DNA of 64,000 bases from Chloroflexota bacterium (GTDB lineage Bacteria > Chloroflexota > Anaerolineae > UBA2200 > JACIWT01), in assembly GCA_014360825.1 (NCBI GenBank), contig JACIWT010000007.1, forward strand, positions 84,401 to 148,400, in the 5' to 3' direction. Both the position numbers and the translations under genes were made by a program. Position 1 is the stretch's first letter, and each line of letters opens with the position of its first letter. The notes under the pieces were generated by a model. The model was not told where the DNA came from and did not search any database. It saw only the letters and a list, made by a program, of their open reading frames with translations. This document shows, piece by piece, positions 8,892-17,332 of this stretch.

Positions 8892-9800
8892 GTGGGTCAA
8901 TCCAAGGCCGTTTACTATATCTACCGACTGGCAGGATTTTTAGTCCCCCACATCCCTCCACGCGTAGGATACTGGCTCTTTGCTCGACTGGGAGACCTCT
9001 GTTATTATTTCAGCAGAAATGCACGGGCCAATGTGGTGGACAACCTACATCACGTCCTGGGACCTGAAGCAAGTCGCCAGCACATCCAGCAAGTGGCACG
9101 GGAAATCTTTCGTAACCAAGGCCGCAATTACTACGATTTATTTCGCCTGCCCACCCTTTCTCTCTCTAAGATACAATCGCTAGTCGCTGTCCACGGCATC
9201 GAACACGTTACGAAAGCACTGGATGCAAAGCAGGGTGTGATATTGGTGACACTCCATTTCGGCAACCTGGATGTAGTAGGACAGATACTCGGCATCTATG
9301 GGATAAAGGTTACCGCTCCGGCGGAGCATCTATATCCTCCCGAACTTTTCCGATATGTTTGTGAATTGCGCTCTTTCTTCGGGCTCAAATTGGTGCCTGC
9401 AGATTCCTACATGCGGCCGCTGCTGCGTGCGTTGCGCAACAGTGAAGTGGTCGGCATAGCCGCAGACCGCAACCTAAACCAGAGGGGGACTTGGGTGGAG
9501 TTTTTTGGCGAGCCCGCCCTCTTGCCCGATGGCCATGTTCGGCTGGCGATGCGCACTGGTGCAAAGATCGTGGTGGCCCTGAGCCGACGCAAATCCGACA
9601 ATACCTTCGATGCCACAATCGAGCCGTTGACCGACTGGGTGCAGACTGGCAATTTGGAAGAGGATATACAGGCGAACATAAAGGGTATGGTTACTATCCT
9701 GGAGCGCTACCTTCGCCGAGACCCCGACCAATGGGTTATGTTCCAGCCGGTATGGAAAGTTGGCAAAAACCCAACTAAGGAGCCGAACAATGGAGGCTGA
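8892..9800 (+). CDS. LpxL/PatA-like acyltransferase
   Basis: A 302-residue membrane-associated acyltransferase of the LpxL/HtrB/PatA family, paralogous to the gene just upstream. The catalytic dyad is intact: HFGNLD at 122-127 (His122, Asp127). A basic, hydrophobic N-terminus (YYIYRLAGFLVPHIPPRVG) should place it at the inner leaflet, and the C-terminal DPDQWVMFQPVW is a family signature. In actinobacteria PatA acylates phosphatidylinositol mannosides. Here the neighbouring PimA-like glycosyltransferase and PgsA-like synthase suggest the same kind of glycolipid pathway, which is inference. The GTG start at 8892 is 12 bases after the previous stop, and the end overlaps the PHP gene by 11 bases. 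Confidence 0.85.
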   Translation: MGQSKAVYYIYRLAGFLVPHIPPRVGYWLFARLGDLCYYFSRNARANVVDNLHHVLGPEASRQHIQQVAREIFRNQGRNYYDLFRLPTLSLSKIQSLVAVHGIEHVTKALDAKQGVILVTLHFGNLDVVGQILGIYGIKVTAPAEHLYPPELFRYVCELRSFFGLKLVPADSYMRPLLRALRNSEVVGIAADRNLNQRGTWVEFFGEPALLPDGHVRLAMRTGAKIVVALSRRKSDNTFDATIEPLTDWVQTGNLEEDIQANIKGMVTILERYLRRDPDQWVMFQPVWKVGKNPTKEPNNGG

Positions 9801-10557
9801 ACGCTGGGGCAAGGCTGACCTGCATATCCATAGCGCTGCCGGTGACGGCATAGCGAGCCCCGCCGAGATATTGGAATATGTTGAATATCACACCGATCTC
9901 GATTTGATTGCCATCACCGACCATGACAACCTCTCTGGCAGCATGGAGGCGCGTGAGCTCGCGGCGCGCAAGGGTTATCGCGTCCAAGTCGTTATCGGCA
10001 GTGAAGTCACCACCACTGGCGGCCATCTGCTTTGCTATGGCATAGAAGAACGTATTCCGATGCTGCGCTCACTCTCCTATGTAGTCAAACTAGTACACGA
10101 GCGTGGGGGTTTCGTGATCGTTCCCCATCCGATGAGTTGGCTCACCATCAGCGTGGGCGAGAGGGCCCTCAGAAAGGCCCAGGCGAGCGAGACAGACGGC
10201 CTCTACTTTGATGGGCTGGAAGTGATCAATCCTGCTCTTGCTGGGCGCGTTACTTACTCGCGGCTGCTCCAACTCAACCGCCAGGTGTTGCGCTTAGCCG
10301 AATGCGCAGGCAGTGACAGCCACAGCCTCGATTTCCTGGGCACAGTCTACACTCGTTTTCCTGGTTGCACCGTTGAGGATTTCCGCCATGCGCTTCACAA
10401 CCGCACTACCAAGGCTATGGGCGATTTCTGGGGATTGGAAGAATACCGACAACTATCCAAGATAGCCGGTCGTCAGATGTTCCGTAGTTTAATCCTTGTG
10501 CCTGGACAGCATGTACAGCGCGCTTTATACTCCCTCCTTCACAGGCGGGCCCAATGA
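9790..10557 (+). CDS. PHP domain metal-dependent phosphoesterase
   Basis: A 255-residue stand-alone PHP-domain phosphoesterase. Motif I is KADLHIHSAAGDG at the N-terminus, motif II AITDHDNLSGS, then GSEVTTTGGHLL and IVPHPMSW, with CAGSDSHSLDFLG near the C-terminal end supplying further metal ligands. Such proteins hydrolyse phosphate mono- or diesters with a metal cluster; the substrate here is unknown. I chose the ATG at 9790 because AAGGAG ends 7 bases upstream; an upstream in-frame start at 9760 lacks this site. It overlaps the acyltransferase stop and is followed by an ATGA overlap with the glycosyltransferase gene, so it belongs to the glycolipid operon. It might dephosphorylate a lipid intermediate such as a phosphatidylinositol phosphate, which is speculation. 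Confidence 0.82.
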   Translation: MEAERWGKADLHIHSAAGDGIASPAEILEYVEYHTDLDLIAITDHDNLSGSMEARELAARKGYRVQVVIGSEVTTTGGHLLCYGIEERIPMLRSLSYVVKLVHERGGFVIVPHPMSWLTISVGERALRKAQASETDGLYFDGLEVINPALAGRVTYSRLLQLNRQVLRLAECAGSDSHSLDFLGTVYTRFPGCTVEDFRHALHNRTTKAMGDFWGLEEYRQLSKIAGRQMFRSLILVPGQHVQRALYSLLHRRAQ

Positions 10558-11699
10558 AAATCGCTCTGGTCTCCCCTTATGATTACCCGTATCCCGGTGG
10601 CGTTACGGAGCACATATCTCACCTGGATCGGATCTTCCGTAACTGGGGTCACGAGGTGAAGATCATCGCCCCTTGCACCGCTGAGGCTGGTGAAGGAAGC
10701 GAAGACCTTATTAAGATAAGCGATAACGTTGTTCGCTTGCCATTTAGCGGGTCTATTTCGCGGGTGTCGCTTTCACCAAGCGTTTACCGACGGGTCAAGA
10801 AGATTCTGCAGCGCGAGAGGTTCGATATCGTGCATTTGCATGAGCCCATGATGCCCGCGGTACCCCTAATGACCTTATATCACTCGAAAAGTATCAACGT
10901 TGGCACGTTCCACGCCTATCGGGAGTCGCATTTTATCTTCGAGGCTGCGCAGCCGATTTTACAACGGCTGATGGACAAACTGCATGGAAAGATCGCCGTC
11001 TCGATGGCTTCATTGGAGTATATCAGCCGATATTTCCCCGGCGACTATGTGATTATTCCCAATGGCGTTGATGTACAGCGCTTCGGTGCCCCCGATATTC
11101 AACCCATTGAGCGTTTTAACGATGGGCGGCCTAACATCCTCTTCGTGGGCCGGCTGGAGAAACGCAAGGGATTCCGCTACTTACTGCAAGCCTATCCCTA
11201 TGTCAAACAGGCTGTCCCAGAAGTGCGCCTGCTGGTCGTGGGCGCGTACACCAAAGAGGATAAAGAACCCTTCGTTCGTGAGGCCCGGCGGCTTAACTTG
11301 CGAGGTATCCATTTCATAGGGCGGGTCTCGGCGGCAGAACTACCTCGCTGGTACCGCTCTTGCGACATCTTCTGTGCTCCTTCCACCGGCTTCGAAAGTT
11401 TCGGCATCGTTTTACTGGAGGCGATGGCTGCGGGGAAGCCTATCGTCGCCTCCAGTATTGCAGGCTACCGCACGGTTATGGAAGATGAGGTGGAGGGCCT
11501 GTTTGTCGAGCCGGAGAACGAGCGCGATTTAGCCGATAAATTGATTGCCTTGTTAAAAGACCCCGCTCGGAGAAGGCTTATGGGCGAGCGCGGCCGACAG
11601 AAAGCCGCAGCCTATTCGTGGGAGCGAGTGGGTGCGCAGGTAATGGACTATTACAATTCGCTTTTAGATAGATGGGGGAAAAGCGCGCATGCTGAGTGA
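10554..11699 (+). CDS. GT4 family glycosyltransferase, PimA-like
   Basis: A 381-residue GT-B fold glycosyltransferase of family 4. The N-terminal domain starts KIALVSPYDYPYPGGVTEHI, the Gly-rich acceptor loop typical of PimA-type enzymes. The C-terminal nucleotide-sugar-binding domain has NILFVGRLEKRKGF and the E-x7-E motif in ESFGIVLLEAMAAGKPIVAS. PimA transfers mannose from GDP-mannose to phosphatidylinositol on the inner membrane leaflet. The same role is likely here because a CDP-alcohol phosphatidyltransferase follows and LpxL-like acyltransferases precede it, but sugar and lipid are not proven. The start ATGA overlaps the previous stop by 4 bases and the end overlaps the next gene by 11 bases. 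Confidence 0.85.
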   Translation: MKIALVSPYDYPYPGGVTEHISHLDRIFRNWGHEVKIIAPCTAEAGEGSEDLIKISDNVVRLPFSGSISRVSLSPSVYRRVKKILQRERFDIVHLHEPMMPAVPLMTLYHSKSINVGTFHAYRESHFIFEAAQPILQRLMDKLHGKIAVSMASLEYISRYFPGDYVIIPNGVDVQRFGAPDIQPIERFNDGRPNILFVGRLEKRKGFRYLLQAYPYVKQAVPEVRLLVVGAYTKEDKEPFVREARRLNLRGIHFIGRVSAAELPRWYRSCDIFCAPSTGFESFGIVLLEAMAAGKPIVASSIAGYRTVMEDEVEGLFVEPENERDLADKLIALLKDPARRRLMGERGRQKAAAYSWERVGAQVMDYYNSLLDRWGKSAHAE

Positions 11700-12276
11700 G
11701 AGACTACGACGCTGGAGCCAGCGGTTCATCACTCCAATGGCAGTGACAATTGGCAAACTGGGCCTTTCCCCGAACATGTTAACAATCCTGGGGTTCCTCC
11801 TGAATATGGCAGTAGCCAGCGTGCTGGCCAGTGGTACATTGCGCGCGGGTGGGGTCTTGGTTATATTGGCGAGCCTGTTCGATACTTTGGATGGCGCGGT
11901 GGCGCGTGCGACCAACCGCGTGTCGGTATTCGGGGCCTTTTTCGATTCGGTACTGGATCGGTACTCTGAAGCAGCCTTATACTTTGGCCTGCTAGTATGG
12001 TATATCAGACTTGGCTTCACAGAAGGGATATTTCTAGTTTACGCGACCCTCATTGGCTCATTCCTCGTCAGTTACACCCGTGCACGTGCCGAGGGTGTGG
12101 GCATTGAGTGCCGCGAGGGCTGGTTCACGCGTTTCGAGCGACTGACCGTGCTTATCCTAGGATTGCTCACACTCCAGTTACGTCTGGCTCTCTGGGTACT
12201 GGCCATTTGCTCTAATCTGACGGCAGTGCAACGGATATGGCATGTCTGGCAGGCCACTCGTCAGACACAGCAGTAA
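11689..12276 (+). CDS. CDP-alcohol phosphatidyltransferase (PIP-synthase/PgsA-like)
   Basis: A 195-residue integral membrane protein with the CDP-alcohol phosphatidyltransferase signature DG-x2-AR-x8-G-x3-D-x3-D, seen as DGAVARATNRVSVFGAFFDS followed by VLD (about residues 66-88). Such enzymes swap CMP of CDP-diacylglycerol for an alcohol phosphate (inositol phosphate, glycerol phosphate and so on). NKLGLSPN-like GKLGLSPNMLTI near the N-terminus and several hydrophobic segments fit the six-helix fold. Coupled by overlap to the PimA-like gene, it most likely makes the phosphatidylinositol-type acceptor. The exact alcohol cannot be decided by eye. Confidence 0.88.
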   Translation: MLSERLRRWSQRFITPMAVTIGKLGLSPNMLTILGFLLNMAVASVLASGTLRAGGVLVILASLFDTLDGAVARATNRVSVFGAFFDSVLDRYSEAALYFGLLVWYIRLGFTEGIFLVYATLIGSFLVSYTRARAEGVGIECREGWFTRFERLTVLILGLLTLQLRLALWVLAICSNLTAVQRIWHVWQATRQTQQ

Positions 12277-12282
12277 GGCACT

Positions 12283-13044
12283 ATGGCAACTCTCACGCTC
12301 TTGGGTACTGCGGCGGCCATCCCAACTGTTGGCCACGACACCACATTTATGCTGGTGGCTGGCGACGAATCCACAGTGTTGATTGATTGCGGTGGCAGCC
12401 CGGCACAGAAACTGGAGGTGGCTGGGCTTGACATTGAGGAACTGGATTACCTGCTATTCACCCATCGCCACACTGACCACGTCTACGGCGTTCCCTTACT
12501 ATTGCTCAACTTAAGTCTGTTAGGGCGGACGCGACCGCTGCATTTGGCAGGAAGTGCGGAAACCCTGGACGTCGTTCGACAGTTGCTTAGCACGCTTCAT
12601 TGGGAAGATTGGCCCACGCCGGTGCCTTTGGTTTGGCATGAGGTATTGATGCGTTATGAAGCGCTGATAGCCGACTTGCCTGATCTACGCCTGAGTGCAT
12701 GCCCAGTACCTCACTTTGATCTTCAAGCCATCGCTATCAAGGTTCTAGACAAGAAATCGGGCGGAGTAATGGTGTACTCCGGCGACACAGGCTTGGCTTC
12801 TCGGTTGGCCCGTTTCGCCCGGGGCGCAGACGTCCTAGTCCATGAGGCAACTGGGCATGTAGATGGTGGGCATTCCTCCGCTGCAGAGGCTGGCCAGGTC
12901 GCGCAACAGGCAGGGGCAGGTTTATTGGTTCTTGTGCACTACGATGCGCGAGATCAGGACTTGCGCACCCTAGTCCGCGAAGCCGAGGAGGTTTTCGGCG
13001 GACGGGTGGAATTGGGGCGCGATTTCGCGGTATATGAATGGTGA
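12283..13044 (+). CDS. MBL-fold metallo-hydrolase (RNase Z-like)
   Basis: A 253-residue metallo-beta-lactamase-fold protein. It starts MATLTLLGTAAAIPTVGHDTT, has LIDCGGSPAQKL, the zinc motif HRHTDH (about residues 65-70), a VYSGDTG metal ligand segment and a late HEATGHVDGGHSSAAEAG. The pattern is that of the RNase Z/phosphodiesterase branch rather than classical beta-lactamases. It lacks close similarity to the RNase Z at 0.6-1.6 kb, so a distinct phosphodiesterase role is likely. It lies 6 bases after one CDP-alcohol phosphatidyltransferase and just ahead of another, which hints at a substrate in lipid or cyclic phosphodiester metabolism (inference). Confidence 0.82.
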   Translation: MATLTLLGTAAAIPTVGHDTTFMLVAGDESTVLIDCGGSPAQKLEVAGLDIEELDYLLFTHRHTDHVYGVPLLLLNLSLLGRTRPLHLAGSAETLDVVRQLLSTLHWEDWPTPVPLVWHEVLMRYEALIADLPDLRLSACPVPHFDLQAIAIKVLDKKSGGVMVYSGDTGLASRLARFARGADVLVHEATGHVDGGHSSAAEAGQVAQQAGAGLLVLVHYDARDQDLRTLVREAEEVFGGRVELGRDFAVYEW

Positions 13045-13115
13045 TATGCGATGGAAGCGATGAATGTTTTGGGGAACACCATAAGGGTCATCAGGGGATT
13101 CCCCTTCATGGCAGG

Positions 13116-13739
13116 ATGAAGAAGTGGGTTACAGAGATGGCATATCAGGGCGACTCTTACTCCTCTCTCGAGCGACGCTTGCTCTGGCCAATACGCAGCG
13201 AATTGATGCGCTTCTGGCATCCCTTGGTACGCATTTTGGCTCGCCTCGGTATATCACCCAATGTGGTTTCGTTGTCTCAGATCCCTGCCGGTTTGAGCGT
13301 AGTGTGGCTCATCCCAAAACACCCTCGCCTGGCGCTTGCCCTATATGTGATTACCCTCGCGATGGATGGATTGGACGGCGCACTGGCACGACACACAGGC
13401 CAGGTCTCCCCGTTCGGTGCACTGATAGACCAATTTTCGGACCATGTCCGCGAGATGATCGTCGTCCTGGGTTTGGTCTGGCTGGGAGCATTACACCCGC
13501 TTTTGGGCGGGCTCTTCCCATTCCTGTTGCTCTGTTTTAACCTAACCATTGCCCTCTGCAATCTCTATCAGGTGCCTATCCCACTGGCATTGAAACATTA
13601 CCTGACCATGTACCCCGGGCTGTTCCTTTATCTGTGGTTCGATATCAATGTGATGAACATTGCTGTGAGCATTAGCGTGTTATTGATGTGCGTAGTAATC
13701 ATTCAGGGCCTACTGCATTTGCGCGGTGCTCTGACCTAA
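13116..13739 (+). CDS. CDP-alcohol phosphatidyltransferase (second copy)
   Basis: A second CDP-alcohol phosphatidyltransferase of about 207 residues. The signature is complete: DGLDGALARHTGQVSPFGAL followed by IDQFSD. Hydrophobic helices fill the C-terminal half. The frame stays open upstream to 13038, which would overlap the MBL gene, but the extra residues are not membrane-like and the conserved part begins around SYSSLERRLLWPIRSELMRF. I therefore prefer the ATG at 13116; the ATG at 13137 is also possible. The family substrate is unresolved (glycerol phosphate and inositol phosphate are the usual options). It completes the lipid-related run that begins at 7.9 kb. Confidence 0.83.
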   Translation: MKKWVTEMAYQGDSYSSLERRLLWPIRSELMRFWHPLVRILARLGISPNVVSLSQIPAGLSVVWLIPKHPRLALALYVITLAMDGLDGALARHTGQVSPFGALIDQFSDHVREMIVVLGLVWLGALHPLLGGLFPFLLLCFNLTIALCNLYQVPIPLALKHYLTMYPGLFLYLWFDINVMNIAVSISVLLMCVVIIQGLLHLRGALT

Positions 13740-13851
13740 GCGCGACTATGGCTCGTCGCACCTATAAGCAGGGGACAGAAGCGGGATAGAGTTGCCAAGG
13801 TCTATCAATATCTCGAGAACTATTTGCCTGGTCTCTCCCGTCGTTTTCAGA

Positions 13852-13857
13852 TATAAT
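13852..13857 (+). promoter_or_regulatory. Putative -10 box for a leaderless GNAT transcript
   Basis: A perfect TATAAT at 13852-13857 ends only 8 bases before the ATG at 13866, so a transcript starting 6-7 bases downstream would be almost leaderless. No good -35 box is visible at 16-18 bases upstream, hence the low confidence. Confidence 0.35.
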
Positions 13858-13865
13858 AAGCGTTG

Positions 13866-14468
13866 ATGAAACACTGTGATTTCTGCGACCAGCCTGCTAT
13901 TTACCGCTGTGCTCAGAGCGGACGCTACCTCTGTGTGAGCCATGCTCGTATTGACGTCGTCGCCCCAGAGGACGGAGACAAAGCACGTCCTCTACCAGTG
14001 CGACCGGCTGAACCTGGCGATCGCGAGGCATTGTATGCGCTGGCCATGCACTTCTGGGGGGAAACCGAGGTAGATGCCCTTGGGCAGCGATACGACTTGC
14101 TTTCCTTGCCAGCCTTTGTTGCGTGCGTGGGCGATAACGTGGTAGGAGCCCTCTCTTATGCAGTGGAAGATGACCGGCTGCACATTGTTGCCCTTCACAT
14201 CCTGCCCGACTATCAGGGCTCCGGCACAGGCCACGCCTTAGTTCAAGAAGCCATTGCACAGGCTAAGCGTGAGGGCTTAGCACGGGTTGTGCTCGTTACC
14301 ACGAATGACAACCTGCCGGCGCTATACTTTTATCAACGCTTGGGCTTCCTTCTCGTTGGTTTGGTACCAGGCGCATTGGTGCACCTACACGGTAGGGAAG
14401 AGCCGGGCATGGCAGGCATCCCTGTCCGCGATGAAGTTCAATTGGAACTACCTTTGCGCACGGAGTAA
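13866..14468 (+). CDS. GNAT acetyltransferase with N-terminal zinc-finger-like segment
   Basis: A 200-residue protein. The first 30 residues hold CDFC, a further Cys and CVSHARI, a small B-box/AN1-like zinc-binding pattern. From about residue 45 a GNAT N-acetyltransferase domain follows: VRPAEPGDREALYALAMHF, an IVALHILPDYQGSGTGHALV acetyl-CoA-binding loop and ALYFYQRLGF near the end. The substrate is unknown; the zinc segment may recognise a protein. A TATAAT box 8 bases upstream of the ATG and the absence of a Shine-Dalgarno sequence suggest a leaderless message. The next gene begins 2 bases after the stop, so it is co-transcribed with the amidohydrolase. Confidence 0.8.
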   Translation: MKHCDFCDQPAIYRCAQSGRYLCVSHARIDVVAPEDGDKARPLPVRPAEPGDREALYALAMHFWGETEVDALGQRYDLLSLPAFVACVGDNVVGALSYAVEDDRLHIVALHILPDYQGSGTGHALVQEAIAQAKREGLARVVLVTTNDNLPALYFYQRLGFLLVGLVPGALVHLHGREEPGMAGIPVRDEVQLELPLRTE

Positions 14469-14470
14469 AC

Positions 14471-16060
14471 ATGGCAGCGGATCTGATCTTGCGCCGCGGA
14501 CACATCTACACGATGGATCATAAGCTGCCTTACGCTGAGGCTGTGGCCATCGCAAGGAATCGCATTTTGGCTGTCGGGACGGAAGCGGAGATAGGAGCCT
14601 TGTCTGCTCCCGGCACACGAATCATAGATTTGACTGGGCGTGCGGTTATCCCCGGCCTGATTGATGCCCACGTCCATTTTGGCTGGTGGGCTCAAAGATG
14701 CCAACGCATAGATCTGCGCAATGCATCCTCAATGCAGGAGTGTCTGGGACGTGTGGCAGCACGGGTAGCGATAACACCAAGCGGTGAATGGCTGCGAGGG
14801 GATGGCTGGGATCGTAATCTCTGGTCAGATAGTCCCTTTCCAGATCGTTTTGCATTGGACAAAGTGGCTCCAGAACACCCCGTAGCCCTCTGCAGCAAAG
14901 ATGGGCATTGCTTATGGGTGAACACGCAGGCTCTTGCTATCCTGGGCATCGGTCCCGATACTCCTGACCCGGCCGGTGGCGAGATCGTCCGCGACCCGCA
15001 GACCGGCATGCCCACTGGCATTTTGAAAGAAACGGCACAAAACCTAGTAACCGATCATCTGCCCAAACCAGATTTGCCCACCTACGAGGCTATCCTACGC
15101 CAGGCCATCTCTGAGGTCCACCGTCTGGGTATCACTTCGGTGCATGTTCCTGAGGGAACCGAAGAGTTCGCAGCATACCAGTCGCTACGAAACAAGGGCG
15201 GACTTCGCCTCCGCATTTATATGATGCTCCCTGTCCAGTCGCTTGAGCAGGCTATCGGAGTGGGTCTGCGCACTGGTTTCGGTGATGAAATGTTGCGCGT
15301 GGGTCCAATCAAAATCTTTGCTGACGGGGCTCTCGGATCGCGCACTGCGGATATGTTGGAACCTTATAGCAATGAACCCTACAACTGTGGTATAGAGGTC
15401 ACCGCCACTGAAGAACTGCGCCAACTCGTTCGGCGTGCCAATGCCGCTGGTTTGACCGTCGCGATTCATGCTATTGGCGATCGCGCCAACCGCCGCGCGA
15501 TAGACGTGCTATCGGAAATCCATGCCGAGGGATTGGACAAAGGTCTGCGTAACCGCATTGAGCACTTGCAATTGCTCACTCCCGAGGATTTGCCCCGGCT
15601 GGCTACATGCGGTGCCATTGCCTCGATGCAGCCTATCCATGCCACATCTGATATGGAGATAGCGGACCGCTATTGGGGAAAGCGGGCGCGCTATGCTTAT
15701 GCCTGGCGCAGCGTGCTCGACGCCGGGGGGCGGCTGGCCTTTGGATCCGATAGCCCTGTCGAGAGCATCAATCCTTTTCTGGGCATCTACGCGGCGGTTA
15801 CACGACGCCGTGCCGATGGCACACCGAGGGATGGCTGGTACCCCCAGGAATGTATCAGTGTCGAGGAAGCAGTTCGCGCTTACACGTTAGGAGCAGCCTT
15901 TGCCTCAGGCGAAGAACAGATAAAGGGGTCTATCACACCAGGAAAGTTAGCCGATTTGGTGGTTCTCTCCGATAATATTTTCGTCTCTAAACCAGATCGG
16001 ATGCTCGAAACGTTGCCAGTACTGACGATTTTCGATGGCTGCGTGGTGTTTGAACAATAA
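14471..16060 (+). CDS. YtcJ-like amidohydrolase family protein
   Basis: A 529-residue metal-dependent amidohydrolase of the YtcJ/NfdA branch (amidohydrolase 3). The N-terminal beta-sandwich begins ADLILRRGHIYTMDHKLPYA, followed by GLIDAHVHFGWW, the metal-binding HxH. Later ligands are plausible in AIHAIGDRANRRAID, IEHLQLL and FGSDSPVESINP. A C-terminal GKLADLVVLSDNIF closes the sandwich domain. Members act on amides, ureas or related C-N bonds; the natural substrate here is not evident. Length fits the family. It follows the GNAT gene by 2 bases. Confidence 0.88.
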   Translation: MAADLILRRGHIYTMDHKLPYAEAVAIARNRILAVGTEAEIGALSAPGTRIIDLTGRAVIPGLIDAHVHFGWWAQRCQRIDLRNASSMQECLGRVAARVAITPSGEWLRGDGWDRNLWSDSPFPDRFALDKVAPEHPVALCSKDGHCLWVNTQALAILGIGPDTPDPAGGEIVRDPQTGMPTGILKETAQNLVTDHLPKPDLPTYEAILRQAISEVHRLGITSVHVPEGTEEFAAYQSLRNKGGLRLRIYMMLPVQSLEQAIGVGLRTGFGDEMLRVGPIKIFADGALGSRTADMLEPYSNEPYNCGIEVTATEELRQLVRRANAAGLTVAIHAIGDRANRRAIDVLSEIHAEGLDKGLRNRIEHLQLLTPEDLPRLATCGAIASMQPIHATSDMEIADRYWGKRARYAYAWRSVLDAGGRLAFGSDSPVESINPFLGIYAAVTRRRADGTPRDGWYPQECISVEEAVRAYTLGAAFASGEEQIKGSITPGKLADLVVLSDNIFVSKPDRMLETLPVLTIFDGCVVFEQ

Positions 16061-16081
16061 AAATACAGTGGGGAGGAAGCG

Positions 16082-16939
16082 ATGGATTTCCTAAATCTAT
16101 TGTGGCTATTCTTTATCTTGTCGGCGTTAGTACCGGCCATACAGCGCTGGATACTCGTCACCAAGCGCCAGATGGCCATCCACGCCCTGGAACGAAAGCG
16201 CAAGTCCCGCGTGATTACGATGATTCACCGGCAGGAGACTATGAGTATCCTGGGGATTCCCATCAGCCGATACATTGACATCGAAGACTCAGAGCAAGTA
16301 TTACGCGCTATCCGGCTGACTGACGAAAACGTGCCCATTGATCTGGTATTGCACACGCCAGGTGGTCTGGTCCTGGCTGCGGAGCAGATCGCCTGTGCCC
16401 TGAACCGTCATAAGGCCAAGGTGACGGTTTTCGTCCCCCACTACGCTATGTCTGGTGGCACATTAGTGGCCTTGGCCGCTGACGAGATTGTGATGGACCC
16501 CAACGCTGTACTGGGGCCGGTGGATCCCCAATTAGGCACGCCTGGTGGCGCATATTACCCAGCCGCCTCGGTGCTCGCTGCACTGAAACAGGAGAACCCC
16601 AACCGCGATGACCAGACCCTCATCCTAGGTGATGTGGCGAAAAAGGCTATCCAGCAGGTGTACAATACTGTCTTCAATTTACTCCGAGATAACTTGCCCG
16701 AAGAAACTGCCAAGAAAATCGCTGGATTGTTGAGCGATGGCACCTGGACTCATGACTACCCCATCTCTGTAGAGGAAGCACGGGGCATGGGCTTGCCTGT
16801 TACTGAGGATATGCCCAGGGAGATCTACGAACTGATGGATCTCTATCCGCAGGCCGGTCCACGGCGACCATCGGTCGAGTTCATTCCCCAACCATATCGA
16901 CCCGTACCCCCTGCACGCAGAAACGGAGAGTCTGTGTAG
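16082..16939 (+). CDS. Membrane-anchored serine protease of the SDH/ClpP-like class
   Basis: A 285-residue protein of the serine dehydrogenase proteinase (SDH_protease, ClpP-fold) family. It has an N-terminal transmembrane segment (about residues 4-22, LLWLFFILSALVPA), then a crotonase/ClpP-like domain with LVLHTPGGLVLAAEQIA and the likely nucleophile Ser in HYAMSGGTLVALAADEIVM, followed by VLGPVDPQLG. Related proteins degrade membrane or signal peptides, but a hydrolase role in this organism is inferred only. It begins 21 bases after the amidohydrolase stop with GGGAGG upstream and ends before a strong hairpin terminator shared with the opposing infA gene. Confidence 0.85.
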   Translation: MDFLNLLWLFFILSALVPAIQRWILVTKRQMAIHALERKRKSRVITMIHRQETMSILGIPISRYIDIEDSEQVLRAIRLTDENVPIDLVLHTPGGLVLAAEQIACALNRHKAKVTVFVPHYAMSGGTLVALAADEIVMDPNAVLGPVDPQLGTPGGAYYPAASVLAALKQENPNRDDQTLILGDVAKKAIQQVYNTVFNLLRDNLPEETAKKIAGLLSDGTWTHDYPISVEEARGMGLPVTEDMPREIYELMDLYPQAGPRRPSVEFIPQPYRPVPPARRNGESV

Positions 16940-17004
16940 TATGGTTGGCGGAAAGTACCCTAGCGCACATTTGCGCACCAGTGCGGATTCTGCGCAACAA
17001 GAAA

Positions 17005-17033
17005 GAGGCCCTGGGCGCCATGCCCAGGGCCTC
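17005..17033. terminator. Bidirectional terminator between the protease and infA genes
   Basis: A perfect 12-base inverted repeat (GAGGCCCTGGGC at 17005-17016, complement at 17022-17033) with a 5-base loop lies between two convergent genes. A T-rich stretch follows on the plus strand (CCTTTTTC) and TTTCTT follows on the minus strand. Confidence 0.88.
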
Positions 17034-17046
17034 TCGTACTCCTTTT

Positions 17047-17295
17047 TCAGTCTAATTCGGATGCGCGTTTTTTGAAGCGATAAGTGATACGGCCGCGCAT
17101 CGGATCATAGGGCGAAAGTTCTACCAGGACCCGATCGCCGAGCAACACCTTGATGTAGTTCTTCCGCATCCGGCCGGAAATATAGGCCAACACCTGTTGA
17201 CCGTTGTCCAACTCCACACGGAAGGTAGCGTTGGGCAAAGCCTCGGTGATAGTGCCCTGAACCTCTATTTTTTCTTGACTCTCTTTCTTGACCAA
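17047..17295 (-). CDS. infA: Translation initiation factor IF-1
   Basis: An 82-residue S1/OB-fold protein matching IF-1, which binds the A site of the 30S subunit during initiation. The core reads [20 protein letters not shown], then [20 protein letters not shown], and RITYRFK at the end. It seems to start with TTG at 17295 (reading MVKKESQEK), about 10 bases after GAGGAG. It lies 37 bases downstream of sigA on the same strand and ahead of the shared terminator, so sigA and infA likely form one transcript. A pairing of sigma factor and IF-1 is unusual compared with the common ribosomal-protein context of infA. Confidence 0.95.
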   Translation of the reverse strand: MVKKESQEKIEVQGTITEALPNATFRVELDNGQQVLAYISGRMRKNYIKVLLGDRVLVELSPYDPMRGRITYRFKKRASELD

Positions 17296-17332
17296 AACTC
17301 TGCTACTCCTCTTTGATATCGATGCTTGAAGG

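Noticed and set aside
9760..9789. Upstream in-frame start of the PHP phosphoesterase at 9760
   Set aside because: AAGGAG is placed correctly for the ATG at 9790, and the PHP motif begins just after it.
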